Source of the DNA: Roseomonas marmotae
GTDB lineage: Bacteria > Pseudomonadota > Alphaproteobacteria > Acetobacterales > Acetobacteraceae
Reading direction: 5' to 3'
Assembly: GCF_017654485.1 (NCBI RefSeq)
Contig: NZ_CP061094.1
Coordinates: 310,001 to 374,000, forward strand
DNA length: 64,000 nt
The position numbers and the translations under genes were made by a program. Below the pieces are notes generated by a model. That model ran no database searches and was not told the DNA's origin. It worked only from the letters and a program-made list of their open reading frames with translations. Shown piece after piece: positions 53,706 through 63,021 of this stretch; the first letter of the stretch is position 1, and each line of letters starts with the position of its first letter.

Positions 53706-54469
53706 ACGGGCGGCAGCCCGACGCGCTGGCGCAGGACAGCGTCGCGGACGGTCAGCTCCTCGCCCGCCAGATCGCGCGCCTCCTCGCCGCAGAGCCAGGC
53801 GATGGCGCGCGCCGGCTCCTCCGGCGGCGCCAGCTGGGACCGGTCCAGGCGGCTGATCTCATTGATGCCGGAGGCGCGGATCGCCACCTGCATCTCCGTA
53901 TCCACCACGCCCGGGCGGAAGCCGTAGCAGCGGATGCCGAGTTCCGCGCATTCCAGGTGGATGCTGCGCGTCAGCATCGCCAGCCCCGCCTTGCCCGCGC
54001 AATAGGCGCTCCAGCCCTCGTTCGGCCGGGCGGCGGCGCCAGAGCTGACATTGACCACCACGCCGCCGCCCCGCGCCGTCATCGCCGGCAGGGCCGCACG
54101 GCAGCCGTTATAGGCGCCGATGAGGTTGATGGTGATGCTGCGCGCCCAGGCGGCGGGGTCGACCTCATCGACGCGGCCGATCGGCTCGATCACCCCGGCA
54201 TTGTTGACCAGGATATCCAGCCGGCCGAAACGTTCCAGCACCGCCCCGACCGCCGCCTCGACCGAGGCGAAATCCGCGACATCGACGCCCAGCGCCAGCG
54301 CCTCCCCGCCTCGTCCGGCGATATCGGCCGCGACCGCCTCGCAGGCCGCCCGGTCCCGGCTGGCGATGCCGACGCGCGCGCCGGCCAGCGCCAGCTGCTC
54401 CACCGTGCTCCGGCCGATGCCCCGGCTCCCGCCCAGCACCAGGGCCACCTGTCCCGCCAGCATGCTCAT
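53702..54469 (-). CDS. SDR family oxidoreductase (FabG-like)
   Basis: A 255-residue classical SDR with LVLGGSRGIGRSTVEQLALA, NNAG in RLDILVNNAGVIEPIG, and the catalytic YCAGK (Tyr-x-x-x-Lys). It ends in a variable tail ELTVRDAVLRQRVGLPPV instead of the usual VDGG motif, suggesting a sepiapterin-reductase-like or YdfG-like subtype. It converges with and overlaps the CoA-transferase gene by 4 bp. Confidence 0.9.
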   Translation of the reverse strand: MSMLAGQVALVLGGSRGIGRSTVEQLALAGARVGIASRDRAACEAVAADIAGRGGEALALGVDVADFASVEAAVGAVLERFGRLDILVNNAGVIEPIGRVDEVDPAAWARSITINLIGAYNGCRAALPAMTARGGGVVVNVSSGAAARPNEGWSAYCAGKAGLAMLTRSIHLECAELGIRCYGFRPGVVDTEMQVAIRASGINEISRLDRSQLAPPEEPARAIAWLCGEEARDLAGEELTVRDAVLRQRVGLPPV

Positions 54470-54552
54470 CCCGCCTCTCCCGTCATGGCGCGCCCGGCGG
54501 ATCGCACGGGGCGCGCGGGACGGTCTAGACGCGGAACCGCCGCACCGGAAGG

Positions 54553-56256
54553 TCAGGCCGCCGCGACATTGCCCTCATCCTCCAGATTACTCGACAGGCG
54601 GGAGAGCGGCACCTCGATCTCGCAGATCAGCCCGGCCGGTTCCCAGTGGTTGGTGATCTGCCCCTGCAACTGTCCCTGCACGATGGAGAGCAGCACGCGG
54701 GAGCCGAAGCTGCGCCGCCGCGGCGGGCCCGGCACCCGGGGGCCGTTGGATTCGACCCAGCGCAGACGGAGCAGGGTGCCGGACCCCTGCGGCTCCGGCA
54801 CGAGCTGCCAGGTGATGGTCACCAAGCCGTTCTGCGCCGAGAGCGCGCCGTGCTTGACCGCATTGGTCGCCAGCTCATGCGCCGCCATGGCCAGGGGCTG
54901 CGCCGCGACGGGCGGCAGCACGACCGGCGGCCCGTCCAGCGTGGCGCGCGGTCCGGTCGCGCCGATGCCCTCGACGATGAAGGGCTGGAGTTCCGCCTTC
55001 AGCAGGGCATGCAGGCTGGCGCCGCGCCAGCGGTCCTCGGCCAGCAGGGTATGCGCCCGCGCCAGGGCGGTGACGCGCCCCTCCACCGCCTTGACATAGG
55101 TTTTCAGGTCGGTCTGGGGCGTCAGCCGCAGGGTGGCCAGGGCGACGGAGAGCGCGTTCTTGGCACGGTGGTCGACCTCGCGCGCCAGCAGGCGCACCCG
55201 TGCCTCGCTGGCCTGGATCTCGGCCGTCCGCTCCCGCACGCGCTCCTCCAGGCTGGAGTTGAGCAGATGCAGGTCCCGGGTGCGGCGCCGGGCCATGACC
55301 GTCAGCCAGACCAGCGCCAGGGAGGCCATGCCGGCGAAGACGCCATAGATGAAGATGTGGCGATGCCATGTCGCCATCGCCGTATCCCAGGGCACGCCGA
55401 AGCTGACCCGCACCGGGAAGGCGCCGATGCGGCGATAAGCCGTCATGCGCTCGATCCCGTCATGGGGCGATACCTCCGTGAAGATCGCGCCCTCCGGCTC
55501 CAGGGGATGGCTCTGATCCACCGCGGCCCAGGGCGCCGCCGGAGCAGCCCTTGGGTCCAGCGGCGGGCGGCGCGCCAGGATCACCCCGTCATCCCGCACC
55601 AGGGACACCTGGGCTCCGCGGTCGGGCGCCGCATTGTCCCAGTAGTCGATGAAGCTGCTCTGCAGGATGCCGACCGCGACGATGCCGAGGAAGCTTCCAT
55701 CCTGCCCGGACCGCCGCGCCGTCATGAAGAAGGTTGGCCCGCCCCCGGCGCGGCTGCGGACCGGTCCCGCCACGTAGGGCTGGTTCCCCGGAGTCTCCTG
55801 ATGCCGGCGGAAATATTCGCGGTCGCCGACATGGACGCCGAGCCTGGGCAGCCCTCCCTCGGAATCGACCAGGGGCATGCCATCCGCATTGAAGACCACG
55901 AGGCCGAGCGTCTCGCCCGTGTAGCGCTTCAGGCTGGCCAGGAACATCTGGTGGCTCTCGGATGCGGCCTGGATCTCCTCATCCGAATCGCCCTGCAGCC
56001 TTTCATCGATGGCCCCGAGCGCCAGGGTCTGGAACTGGAAAATCTTCTCCGCATGGGCTTCCAGCGTACCGAGCCGCGCCAGGAGGTCCTCCCGCGCGGA
56101 GGCAACCGTCCGGGTCCGGTCGTAAAGGATCACCGCGCCAAAGGTCAGTAGCGGAACACAGAAGGATGCAATCAGAAGAGTATCGACCGCCCGCAACCGC
56201 CACCATGCCCCACCCCACCTCTTTACTACTGACTGATCAGTATTGCTGCCAGGCAT
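54553..56256 (-). CDS. HWE-family sensor histidine kinase with extracytoplasmic dCache-like sensor
   Basis: A 567-residue membrane kinase. Helix one is at about 22-45 (AVDTLLIASFCVPLLTFGAV), an extracytoplasmic sensor of about 250 residues follows with double-Cache-like features (VHVGDREYFRRHQETPGNQP, FLGIVAVGILQSSFIDYWDN), and helix two is near 300-325. After a coiled linker come the H-box EVDHRAKNALSVALATLRLT with His363, the N-box HELATNAVKHGALS, and the W-x-E at Trp500/Glu502 (LRWVESNGP) that defines HWE kinases. AGGAG precedes ATG 56256. No response regulator is adjacent, so its partner is elsewhere. Confidence 0.9.
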   Translation of the reverse strand: MPGSNTDQSVVKRWGGAWWRLRAVDTLLIASFCVPLLTFGAVILYDRTRTVASAREDLLARLGTLEAHAEKIFQFQTLALGAIDERLQGDSDEEIQAASESHQMFLASLKRYTGETLGLVVFNADGMPLVDSEGGLPRLGVHVGDREYFRRHQETPGNQPYVAGPVRSRAGGGPTFFMTARRSGQDGSFLGIVAVGILQSSFIDYWDNAAPDRGAQVSLVRDDGVILARRPPLDPRAAPAAPWAAVDQSHPLEPEGAIFTEVSPHDGIERMTAYRRIGAFPVRVSFGVPWDTAMATWHRHIFIYGVFAGMASLALVWLTVMARRRTRDLHLLNSSLEERVRERTAEIQASEARVRLLAREVDHRAKNALSVALATLRLTPQTDLKTYVKAVEGRVTALARAHTLLAEDRWRGASLHALLKAELQPFIVEGIGATGPRATLDGPPVVLPPVAAQPLAMAAHELATNAVKHGALSAQNGLVTITWQLVPEPQGSGTLLRLRWVESNGPRVPGPPRRRSFGSRVLLSIVQGQLQGQITNHWEPAGLICEIEVPLSRLSSNLEDEGNVAAA

Positions 56257-56317
56257 CGCCGCTCCTGTAGAGCGCGAGTTGGGGATTATGAATACCGCGC
56301 TTACCCACCTAACGCCC

Positions 56318-56334
56318 AAGCCAGTATTTGGCTT
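56318..56334. promoter_or_regulatory. Inverted repeat between kinase and binding-protein genes
   Basis: AAGCCA, GTATT, TGGCTT: a perfect 6-bp inverted repeat in the 268-bp divergent gap, 62 bp upstream of the kinase start. The surrounding sequence is AT-rich for this window, as expected of a promoter region. Confidence 0.4.
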
Positions 56335-56524
56335 TAGATGATCGCGTTTCCATGATTTTCAGCGGGCGTCAGCAGGATGCGTCCCGGGCGAGCAGTGCGA
56401 CGGAGGTGGATATCGCAGGGCGATAGAGGCATTCTCGCAGGCGATGCAGATGATGGGCACCAGCGCCCCGCGACGACTCCGCGGCGGCCCGAGCCGTCCC
56501 CATCCATGGAACGGGAGACGAGTC

Positions 56525-58009
56525 ATGCGTCTGGCGGCCCTTGCCCTCATCGCCTCCACCCTGGCCCTGCCGTCCCTGGCGCAGACGCTCCGCGTCGGCA
56601 TCGGCTCGGACCCCACGGTGCTGGACCCCGCCCAGTCCAGCGCCTTCGTGGAACGCGTGGTCTTCACCGCGCTATGCGACCGCCTGCTGGATGTCGGCCC
56701 GGACCTTTCCTTCCGGCCGGAGCTGGCGACGGCCTGGGAATGGCAGGATGGCGGCCGCGTCCTGAAGCTGACGATCCGCGAGAACGGCGTCTTCCACGAC
56801 GGCACGACGCTGGATGCCGAGGCGGTGAAGATCAACCTGGACCGCTATCGCACCGCGCCGGAATCCCGCCGGAAATCCGAGCTGCGTCCGGTGGAATCCA
56901 TCGAGGCGCCGGACCCCCGCACGGTGCTCATCCACCTGAAGGAGCCATACGCGCCGCTGCTCTCCGTGCTCTCGGACCGCGCGGGCATGATCATGTCGCC
57001 CACCGCCATGGCGCGGCTGCGCGAGAGGATCCGCGACGAGCCCGTCTGTTCCGGCCCCTTCCGCCTCATCCGCCGCGTGGCGCAGGACCGGATCGAGATG
57101 GAGCGCGTGCCCGGGCACTGGAACGCCGCCAATATCCATGTGCAGCGGCTGATCATGCTGCCCATCCCCGACAATACCGTGCGGCTGCTGAACCTGCGCG
57201 CGGGGCAGCTGGACCTGATCGAGCGGGTGGCGCCGGCGGATGTGGAAACCGCGGAGCGGGACAGGGGCATCCGCGTCGCGGAATCCACCGCCATCGCCTA
57301 TCAGACCATCTATCTGAACACCGCAGGCGGCAATCTGAAGGACCCCAGGCTGCGCCAGGCGCTGGAGCTGAGCATCGACCGCGAGGTCATCAACCAGGTG
57401 GCGCTGGAAGGGCGCTTCATTCCGAACAACCAGCCGGAGGCACCGGGCACGCCCTACCACTTCGGCGACATGGCCCTGCCCGGGCGGGATGTGGGGAAGG
57501 CGAAGGCGCTGCTGCGCGAGGCCGGGCAGCCCAACCTCACCGTCAACCTGCTGACGCCCAACAGCCCGGTCGAGAGTCAGGTGGCGCAGATCATCCAGGC
57601 CATGGCGGCGGAGGCCGGCATCCAGGTGCGGATCGAGACCATGGAATCCGCCGCCCTGGTGGCGAAGTCCGAGCGCGGCGACTACGACGCCGCCTTCGGC
57701 ATCTGGTCCGGCCGGCCCGACCCGGATGGGAATATCGCGCTCTGGATCGCCTCGGACGGCTTCCTGAACCGCATGGGCTACAGGAACCCGAAGGTGGACG
57801 CGGCCTTCGTCTCGGCCCGCCAGACCACCGAGCCGGCCCGGCGGCGCGCCTTCTACCAGTCCGCCGCCGAGCAGTGGCTGGCGGACCGGCCGATGCTCAT
57901 CCTGTACCACTACCGCTGGTTCTGGGGCATGCGGGCGGGGCTGGAGGGCTTCGAGCCCTCGCCCGACGGCCTGATCCATTTCACCGGCCTGCGGCTGCCG
58001 CCGGGCTGA
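56525..58009 (+). CDS. ABC transporter substrate-binding protein, family 5
   Basis: A 494-residue peptide-type binding protein. It has a Sec-type signal (RLAALALIASTLALPSLAQ), in contrast to the twin-arginine-like signals of the others here. Mature part: TLRVGIGSDPTVLDPAQSS, GRVLKLTIRENGVFHDG and LRQALELSIDREVINQVALE. GGGAGACGAG precedes the ATG at 56525. No permease or ATPase genes follow; a ketopantoate reductase-like gene comes 99 bp later. It diverges from the HWE kinase, whose Cache sensor could respond to the same ligand (speculative). Confidence 0.92.
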   Translation: MRLAALALIASTLALPSLAQTLRVGIGSDPTVLDPAQSSAFVERVVFTALCDRLLDVGPDLSFRPELATAWEWQDGGRVLKLTIRENGVFHDGTTLDAEAVKINLDRYRTAPESRRKSELRPVESIEAPDPRTVLIHLKEPYAPLLSVLSDRAGMIMSPTAMARLRERIRDEPVCSGPFRLIRRVAQDRIEMERVPGHWNAANIHVQRLIMLPIPDNTVRLLNLRAGQLDLIERVAPADVETAERDRGIRVAESTAIAYQTIYLNTAGGNLKDPRLRQALELSIDREVINQVALEGRFIPNNQPEAPGTPYHFGDMALPGRDVGKAKALLREAGQPNLTVNLLTPNSPVESQVAQIIQAMAAEAGIQVRIETMESAALVAKSERGDYDAAFGIWSGRPDPDGNIALWIASDGFLNRMGYRNPKVDAAFVSARQTTEPARRRAFYQSAAEQWLADRPMLILYHYRWFWGMRAGLEGFEPSPDGLIHFTGLRLPPG

Positions 58010-58108
58010 GGGAACGGGCCGCGGGCACGGGCATCCGGAGGTGGGGATACTGGACATCCGCCAGGCGGCAGTGGCAGAGGCGCGTGAGACCATGACGGAG
58101 GGCGGGAC

Positions 58109-59155
58109 ATGAGCGAGGACAGGCTGTTGATCTGGGGCGCCGGCGCGATCGGCGGGACTCTCGGCGCCTATCTGGCGCGCGCCGGAGAGGATGTGCTGCT
58201 GGTGGACCGGGCCGAGGACCATGTCCGCGCCATGAACACCAATGGCCTCATCATCGAGGGCCCGGTGGAGAGCTTCACCCAGCCCGTCTCCGCCGCCACC
58301 CCGGCCGAGGTGCGGGGCCGCTTCCGCCGCGTCATCCTGGCCGTGAAGGCACAGGACACGGTGGAGGCCGTGGAGGCGCTGCGCCCCTTCCTGGCCGATG
58401 ACGGCTATATCCTCTCGGCCCAGAACGGGCTGAACGAGCTGGCCATCGCCGAGGCTGTCGGCGCGCGGCGCACCCTCGGCTGCTTCGTCAATTTCGGCGC
58501 CGACTGGCTGGAACCGGGGCGCATCCTCTTCGGCAACCGCGCCGCCGTGGTGGTGGGCGAGATCGACGGGCAGATCACCGACCGCGCCCGGCAGATGCAC
58601 GCGCTGCTGCGGAAGTTCGAGCCGGACGCCGTGCTGACCGACAATATCTGGGGCTATCTCTGGGGCAAGCTGGCCTATGGCTCCATGCTCTTCGCCACGG
58701 CGCTGACCCAGGCCTCCATCGCCGACAACTTCGCCTCCGCGCGGCATGTGCCGGTCTGGCGGCGGCTGGGGAATGAGGTGATGGCCGTGGCCCGCGCCCG
58801 TGGCGTCACGCCCGTCGGCTTCAACGGCTTCGATCCCTCGGCCTTCCTGCCGGAAGCGCCGGAAGAGGCTTCCCGCCAGTCCATCGCGCAGCTTTCGGAG
58901 TTCAACCGCCCCTCCGCCAAGACCCATTCCGGCGTCTGGCGCGACCTGGCCATCCGCAAGCGCCGCACCGAGGTGGACGCGCAGATCGGCATCATCGCCC
59001 GGCTGGGCGCCGAGGCCGGCATCGACACCCCGGCCATCCGCAAGCTGGTCGAGCTGATCCACGATGTCGAGGAAGGCCGGCGCGTCCAGTCCTGGGAGAC
59101 GCTGGACGCGCTGCTGGCGGTCTGCGAGAGCGCCGCGCCGGTGGTTCCGGCCTAG
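58109..59155 (+). CDS. Ketopantoate reductase family protein (PanE/ApbA-like)
   Basis: A 348-residue NADPH-dependent 2-keto acid reductase. The Rossmann motif GAGAIGGTLGAYLARAG starts at residue 10; the substrate-side helix is LWGKLAYGSMLFATALTQAS with the conserved Lys; the C-terminal helical domain has KTHSGVWRDLAIRKRRTE before EVDAQIG. Many such paralogues reduce substrates other than ketopantoate, and no other pantothenate gene is here, so the symbol panE is not used. It converges on pcaB, sharing the CTAG of their overlapping stops. Confidence 0.87.
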   Translation: MSEDRLLIWGAGAIGGTLGAYLARAGEDVLLVDRAEDHVRAMNTNGLIIEGPVESFTQPVSAATPAEVRGRFRRVILAVKAQDTVEAVEALRPFLADDGYILSAQNGLNELAIAEAVGARRTLGCFVNFGADWLEPGRILFGNRAAVVVGEIDGQITDRARQMHALLRKFEPDAVLTDNIWGYLWGKLAYGSMLFATALTQASIADNFASARHVPVWRRLGNEVMAVARARGVTPVGFNGFDPSAFLPEAPEEASRQSIAQLSEFNRPSAKTHSGVWRDLAIRKRRTEVDAQIGIIARLGAEAGIDTPAIRKLVELIHDVEEGRRVQSWETLDALLAVCESAAPVVPA

Positions 59156-60516
59156 CGGGGCCGCAGGGCGGCGCCCACCCGCGCCGCCTCGCGCAGCACC
59201 GGCTCCACCCACTGGGCGGCGGCGGCGGTGGCATCGGTCAGCGTGAAGGCGCCGGCGATGTCCTGCCCGGCCCGCCGCACCTCCGGGTGGCGCTCCAGCA
59301 CCGCCTGGAGCGTCCCGCCGCCGCGCCGGACCTCGGCGGCGGCTTCCTCCACCAGCGCATGGGCCCGCGCCCGCCCCAGCGGCCGGGCGAGCCGGCCCGC
59401 CACGGCATCGGCGAAGAGCAGGCCCTGCGTCAGGTCCAGATTGGCCCGCATGCGGGGCGGATCGACCTCCAGCCCTTCCGCCAGCGCGCGCGCCTCCCGC
59501 AGCGCGCCGGAGGCGAGGCCGAACAGCGCCGGCAGCGCGTGCCATTCGGCGTGCCACAGCCCCGCCGGGCGCTCATGCGACGCGCCCATCGCCTGCAACA
59601 GCGTGGCGGCATGGCCGGGCGCCGCCGCATGCGCCGCCAGGATCACGGTGCAGGAGACGGGGTTGCGCTTATGCGGCATGGCCGAGGAGCCGCCGCGCCC
59701 GGGCATGTAGGGCTCGGCCACCTCCCCCACCTCGGTCGAGGCCAGATTCGCGATATCGCCCGCCATCTTGCCGAGCGCACCCAGCAGCTGCGCGACCCAG
59801 CAGCCCAGCTCCGCCACGCGCCCGCGCCGGGCGTGCCAGGCGATCGGCGTGGTGCCCAGCCCCAGGGCCTTCGCGAAACCCTCCAGCACCGCCGGCCCCT
59901 GCTCCCGCAGCCCGGCCAGCGTCCCCACCGGCCCGGCGAGGGAGGCGACCAGCACCCGCTCCCGCAGCTCCGGCAGCAGGGCCGCGACCTCTGCGATGCC
60001 CGCCAGCCAGACCGCCAGCTTGTAGCCGAAGGTCAGCGGCGCGCCGTGCTGGCCATAGGTGCGGCCGATGCAAGGCGTCTGCCGGTGCGCGGCGGCGAGC
60101 GTGGAGAGGCCCGCGATCACCGCTTCCAGCTCGCCCGCGATCAGCCCCAGCGCCTCCCGCAGCTGCAGCACCAGGGCGGTGTCCAGGATGTCCTGCGTGG
60201 TGGCGCCCTTGTGGAAGGCGCCCTCCAGCTCCGGCGGCAGCAGCGCCTGCACCGCCTTGACGAAGGGAATGCTGGGCACGGCGGAGAGCATGGTCATCTG
60301 CCCCAGCGCCGCCATGTCCAGCCGCTCCGGCGCGATGGCCTCGATCGCCTCCGCCAGCCCGGCGGGCACGATGCCCAGCGCCGCCTGCGCCCGCGCCAGC
60401 GCGGCCTCGGTGGCCAGCATGGCGCGCAGCCGCGCGGTATCGGAGAAGCAGGCGCGCATCTCCGGCGTGGTGAAGAGCGGCCCGACCAGTTCGGAGTCCA
60501 GCGCGGAGAAGGTCAT
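59152..60516 (-). CDS. pcaB: 3-carboxy-cis,cis-muconate cycloisomerase
   Basis: A 454-residue member of the fumarase/aspartase superfamily. The superfamily signature GGSSAMPHKRNPVSC is present, with the PcaB-type N-terminus LVGPLFTTPEMRACFSDTAR and the catalytic region TYGQHGAPLTFGYKLAVW. It converts 3-carboxymuconate, the product of protocatechuate dioxygenase, to 4-carboxymuconolactone, the substrate of the PcaC half of the upstream PcaL protein. It is the last gene of the pca operon, 42 bp after pcaG. Confidence 0.95.
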   Translation of the reverse strand: MTFSALDSELVGPLFTTPEMRACFSDTARLRAMLATEAALARAQAALGIVPAGLAEAIEAIAPERLDMAALGQMTMLSAVPSIPFVKAVQALLPPELEGAFHKGATTQDILDTALVLQLREALGLIAGELEAVIAGLSTLAAAHRQTPCIGRTYGQHGAPLTFGYKLAVWLAGIAEVAALLPELRERVLVASLAGPVGTLAGLREQGPAVLEGFAKALGLGTTPIAWHARRGRVAELGCWVAQLLGALGKMAGDIANLASTEVGEVAEPYMPGRGGSSAMPHKRNPVSCTVILAAHAAAPGHAATLLQAMGASHERPAGLWHAEWHALPALFGLASGALREARALAEGLEVDPPRMRANLDLTQGLLFADAVAGRLARPLGRARAHALVEEAAAEVRRGGGTLQAVLERHPEVRRAGQDIAGAFTLTDATAAAAQWVEPVLREAARVGAALRPR

Positions 60517-60558
60517 GCTCGTCCCATCGGCATCATCGGCGCGCAGCTTAGGCCGGGG

Positions 60559-61155
60559 TCAGACGGCCATCCAGACCGTCTCGCCCTCGCCCTGCAAGCG
60601 CAGGTCCAGGCTCCATTCGCCCGGGCCCGTCCGCCGCGCGACCAGGGTGCCGCGCCGCGCCGGCTCCACCGCGTTCAGCACGGGATCGCTGTCGTTCAGC
60701 GGCTCGCCCTCGAAGTAGAGGCGGGTGGAGAGGTGGTGCAGCAGCCCGCGCGCGAAGACCGCCAGCGCCACATGCGGCGCCTGCAGCCGGTTGGCGCGTT
60801 CATGCCCGCCCACCGGCACCGGCCCCGGCTTCAGCGTGGTGAAGCGGAAGCTGCCGTCCGTCCGCGTGGCGCAGCGGCCATAGCCCTGGAACTCGCCGGG
60901 CGGCCCCTCGGGGTCCGGGTATTCGCCCCTGGGGTCGGCGTGCCAGATCTCCACCATCGCATCGCCCACCGGCGCGCCGGCGCCATCGGTGACGCGGCCG
61001 GTCAGGGTGATGCGCTCCCCAGGCGGCAGCGCATCCGCGAAATGCCGTGTCGTATCCGCCCATTCCGGGAAATCGACCAGATGCCAGTAGGGGCCGGCGG
61101 TCTGGCTGGCGGAGGCGATGGCGGGCCCGGCCTCGGGCGTCGGCGCGTCAGTCAT
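60559..61155 (-). CDS. pcaG: Protocatechuate 3,4-dioxygenase alpha subunit
   Basis: A 198-residue intradiol dioxygenase subunit. ATASQTAGPYWH-type sequence opens it (ASASQTAGPYWHLVDFPEW), followed by GDAMVEIWHADPRGEY and RFTTLKPGPVP. It lacks the full set of iron ligands, which come from PcaH, as expected of the alpha chain. The ATG at 61155 has GGAGG nine bases upstream; the ATG at 61164 would abut that sequence and is rejected. It overlaps the end of pcaH by 8 bp. Confidence 0.95.
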   Translation of the reverse strand: MTDAPTPEAGPAIASASQTAGPYWHLVDFPEWADTTRHFADALPPGERITLTGRVTDGAGAPVGDAMVEIWHADPRGEYPDPEGPPGEFQGYGRCATRTDGSFRFTTLKPGPVPVGGHERANRLQAPHVALAVFARGLLHHLSTRLYFEGEPLNDSDPVLNAVEPARRGTLVARRTGPGEWSLDLRLQGEGETVWMAV

Positions 61156-61870
61156 GGTGGTCATCCTCCATCGGCGTCGCGTCGCGCCCGCGCAGCACCA
61201 CGTCGAAGCGGTAGCCCAGCGCCCATTCCGGCTTCGTCAGCGACAGGTCGAATGTCGCGACCAGCCGGTTGCGCGCGGCCTCGTCCGGCACGGTGTTGAA
61301 GATGGGGTCCAGCGCCAGCAGCGGGTCGCCGGGGAAATACATCTGGGTGATCAGCCGCTGCGCGAAGCCGGCGCCGAAGAGGCTGTAGTGGATGTGGTTG
61401 GGCCGCCAGGCATTGTCGTGGTTGCGCCAGGGATAGGCGCCGGGCTTGATGGTGACGTAGCGGTACCAGCCGTCCTCATCCGTGAAGACCCTGCCCTGAC
61501 CACTGAAATCCGGGTCCAGCGGCGCGTCGTGCTGGTCGCCCTCGTGGTTGTAGCGGCCGGCGGCATTGGCCTGCCAGACCTCCACCATGGCGTTGCGGAT
61601 GGGGCGGCCATCCTCGTCCAGCACCCGGCCACCGACGATGATGCGCTCGCCCATCGCATGGCCGCGCCCGTCGCGCAGCAGCGACAGATCCGCCGTTTCG
61701 GGATAGCGGTCCGGCGAGAAGCGGGGCGCGCTGGCCTCGGTCGGCGTATGCGGCACGCGCAGCAGCGGCTGGCTGGGGTGGCGCAGGCGCGTGCTGCCAT
61801 AGGCCGGGGCGTCGTAGGGCGGCTGGGTGCCGGCGGCGGGCCGGCGATAGCCGGAGACGATCTCGCTCAC
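61148..61870 (-). CDS. pcaH: Protocatechuate 3,4-dioxygenase beta subunit
   Basis: A 240-residue catalytic subunit. Iron ligands are visible: Tyr in QANAAGRYNHEGDQ, Tyr in TIKPGAYPWRN, and the two His in RPNHIHYSLFG. It cleaves protocatechuate between the hydroxyl groups to give 3-carboxymuconate, as a hetero-oligomer with PcaG. The start is GTG at 61870 with GGAGGAAGAG upstream, overlapping the pcaL stop by 4 bp. Confidence 0.96.
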   Translation of the reverse strand: MSEIVSGYRRPAAGTQPPYDAPAYGSTRLRHPSQPLLRVPHTPTEASAPRFSPDRYPETADLSLLRDGRGHAMGERIIVGGRVLDEDGRPIRNAMVEVWQANAAGRYNHEGDQHDAPLDPDFSGQGRVFTDEDGWYRYVTIKPGAYPWRNHDNAWRPNHIHYSLFGAGFAQRLITQMYFPGDPLLALDPIFNTVPDEAARNRLVATFDLSLTKPEWALGYRFDVVLRGRDATPMEDDHHD

Positions 61871-63021
61871 GACTCTTCCTCCATCTGCTTCAGCGTCTGC
61901 TTGGCCAGTTTCAAAGCATGGTTGGCGGCGGGGACGCCGGCATAGGCGCCGACCTGTAGCAGCACCTCCGCGATCTCCTCCGGCGTCACGCCGGTGTTGC
62001 GGGTGGCGCGGACATGCAGGACGAATTCGCCCTCCCGCCCCAGCGCCGCCATCATCGCGAGCGTGAGCAGGGAGCGGGTGTGGCGGGGCAGGCCGGGCCG
62101 CGTCCAGATGCCGCCCCAGACGCTGCGGGTGATGTAGTCCTGGAACGGCGCGTCCAGCGCGGTGACGGCGGCGCTGGCGCGGGCCACATGCGCCTCGCCC
62201 AGCACCTCCTGGCGCACGGCCATGCCGGCGGCGAAGGGGTCCTCGACCGCGGGCGCCAGGAAGCGCAGCATGGCCTCCGTCACCGCCTGCGGCTGCTCCG
62301 CCATCGGGATATGCGCGGCGCCGGCGATCACCTCCAGCCGCGCGCCGGGGATGGCGTCGCGCAGCGCCTCGGCGCTGGCCAGCGGCGTGGCGACATCGCC
62401 GTCGCCCACCAGCACCAGCGTGGGCTGGCGCAGCGTCCGCGTCATTCCTGTCAGGTCCGCCGCCGCGATGGCCTCGGCGGCGCCGGCATATCCCTCGGGG
62501 TCGGTGCGGCGCAGCATGGCGCGCAGCCCCTGCGCGACCGGGCTGTTCAGGGCGGCGGGCGTGACCCAGCGGGCCACCACCGCCTCCACCAGCGGCGCCA
62601 TGCCCTCCCCCCGCGCCGTGGCGGCGCGACCGCGCCAGAGTTCGGCGGGCGGGATGGCCAGGGCGGTATCGACCAGCACCAGCCCGCGCACCCTCTCCGG
62701 CGCGGCACCCGCCATGGCCTGCGCCACCATGCCGCCGATCGAGACGCCCGCCACATGCGCGCCGCGGATGTCCAGCGCATCCAGCAGCGCCAGCATGTCC
62801 TGCGCCATCTCGCCGATGAAATAGGGGCCGGGCGGCACGGAACTCAGGCCATGGCCGCGCAGGTCCGGGCGGATCACCCGGAAGCTCTGGCGCAAGGTCT
62901 CGGCGGGATCGTCCCAGATGTGGTGGTCGGTGCCGAGGGAATGCAGCAGCAGCAGCGGCGCCGCCCCCTTCGGGCCGTCGATCTGCACATGGATGTCGAG
63001 GCTGCCGGCCCTGACGAACAT
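61867..63021 (-). CDS. pcaL: Fused 3-oxoadipate enol-lactonase / 4-carboxymuconolactone decarboxylase
   Basis: A 384-residue fusion. Residues about 1-255 are an alpha/beta hydrolase (PcaD): LLLLHSLGTDHHIWDD, nucleophile Ser in AGVSIGGMVAQ, acid in VGDGDVATP and His in AGAAHIPMAEQ. Residues about 265-384 are a carboxymuconolactone decarboxylase (PcaC): FQDYITRSVWGGIWTRPGLP, HTRSLLTLAMMAALGREGEF and HVRATRNTGVTPEEIAEVLL. It carries out the decarboxylation and lactone hydrolysis after PcaB. GGGGAGG precedes the ATG, and a 34-codon ORF ends on it (TGATG). PcaL fusions are known in actinobacteria and other bacteria. Confidence 0.95.
   Translation of the reverse strand: MFVRAGSLDIHVQIDGPKGAAPLLLLHSLGTDHHIWDDPAETLRQSFRVIRPDLRGHGLSSVPPGPYFIGEMAQDMLALLDALDIRGAHVAGVSIGGMVAQAMAGAAPERVRGLVLVDTALAIPPAELWRGRAATARGEGMAPLVEAVVARWVTPAALNSPVAQGLRAMLRRTDPEGYAGAAEAIAAADLTGMTRTLRQPTLVLVGDGDVATPLASAEALRDAIPGARLEVIAGAAHIPMAEQPQAVTEAMLRFLAPAVEDPFAAGMAVRQEVLGEAHVARASAAVTALDAPFQDYITRSVWGGIWTRPGLPRHTRSLLTLAMMAALGREGEFVLHVRATRNTGVTPEEIAEVLLQVGAYAGVPAANHALKLAKQTLKQMEEES

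Noticed and set aside
58109..59155. Calling this gene panE (pantothenate synthesis)
   Set aside because: The motifs fit the family, but no panB, panC or panD is near, and catabolic paralogues are common, so only the family is stated.
56672..59557. 961-codon open frame on the minus strand
   Set aside because: It lies opposite the binding protein and ketopantoate reductase-like genes, which have full family motifs; its translation has no recognisable motifs and is a product of high GC at third positions.
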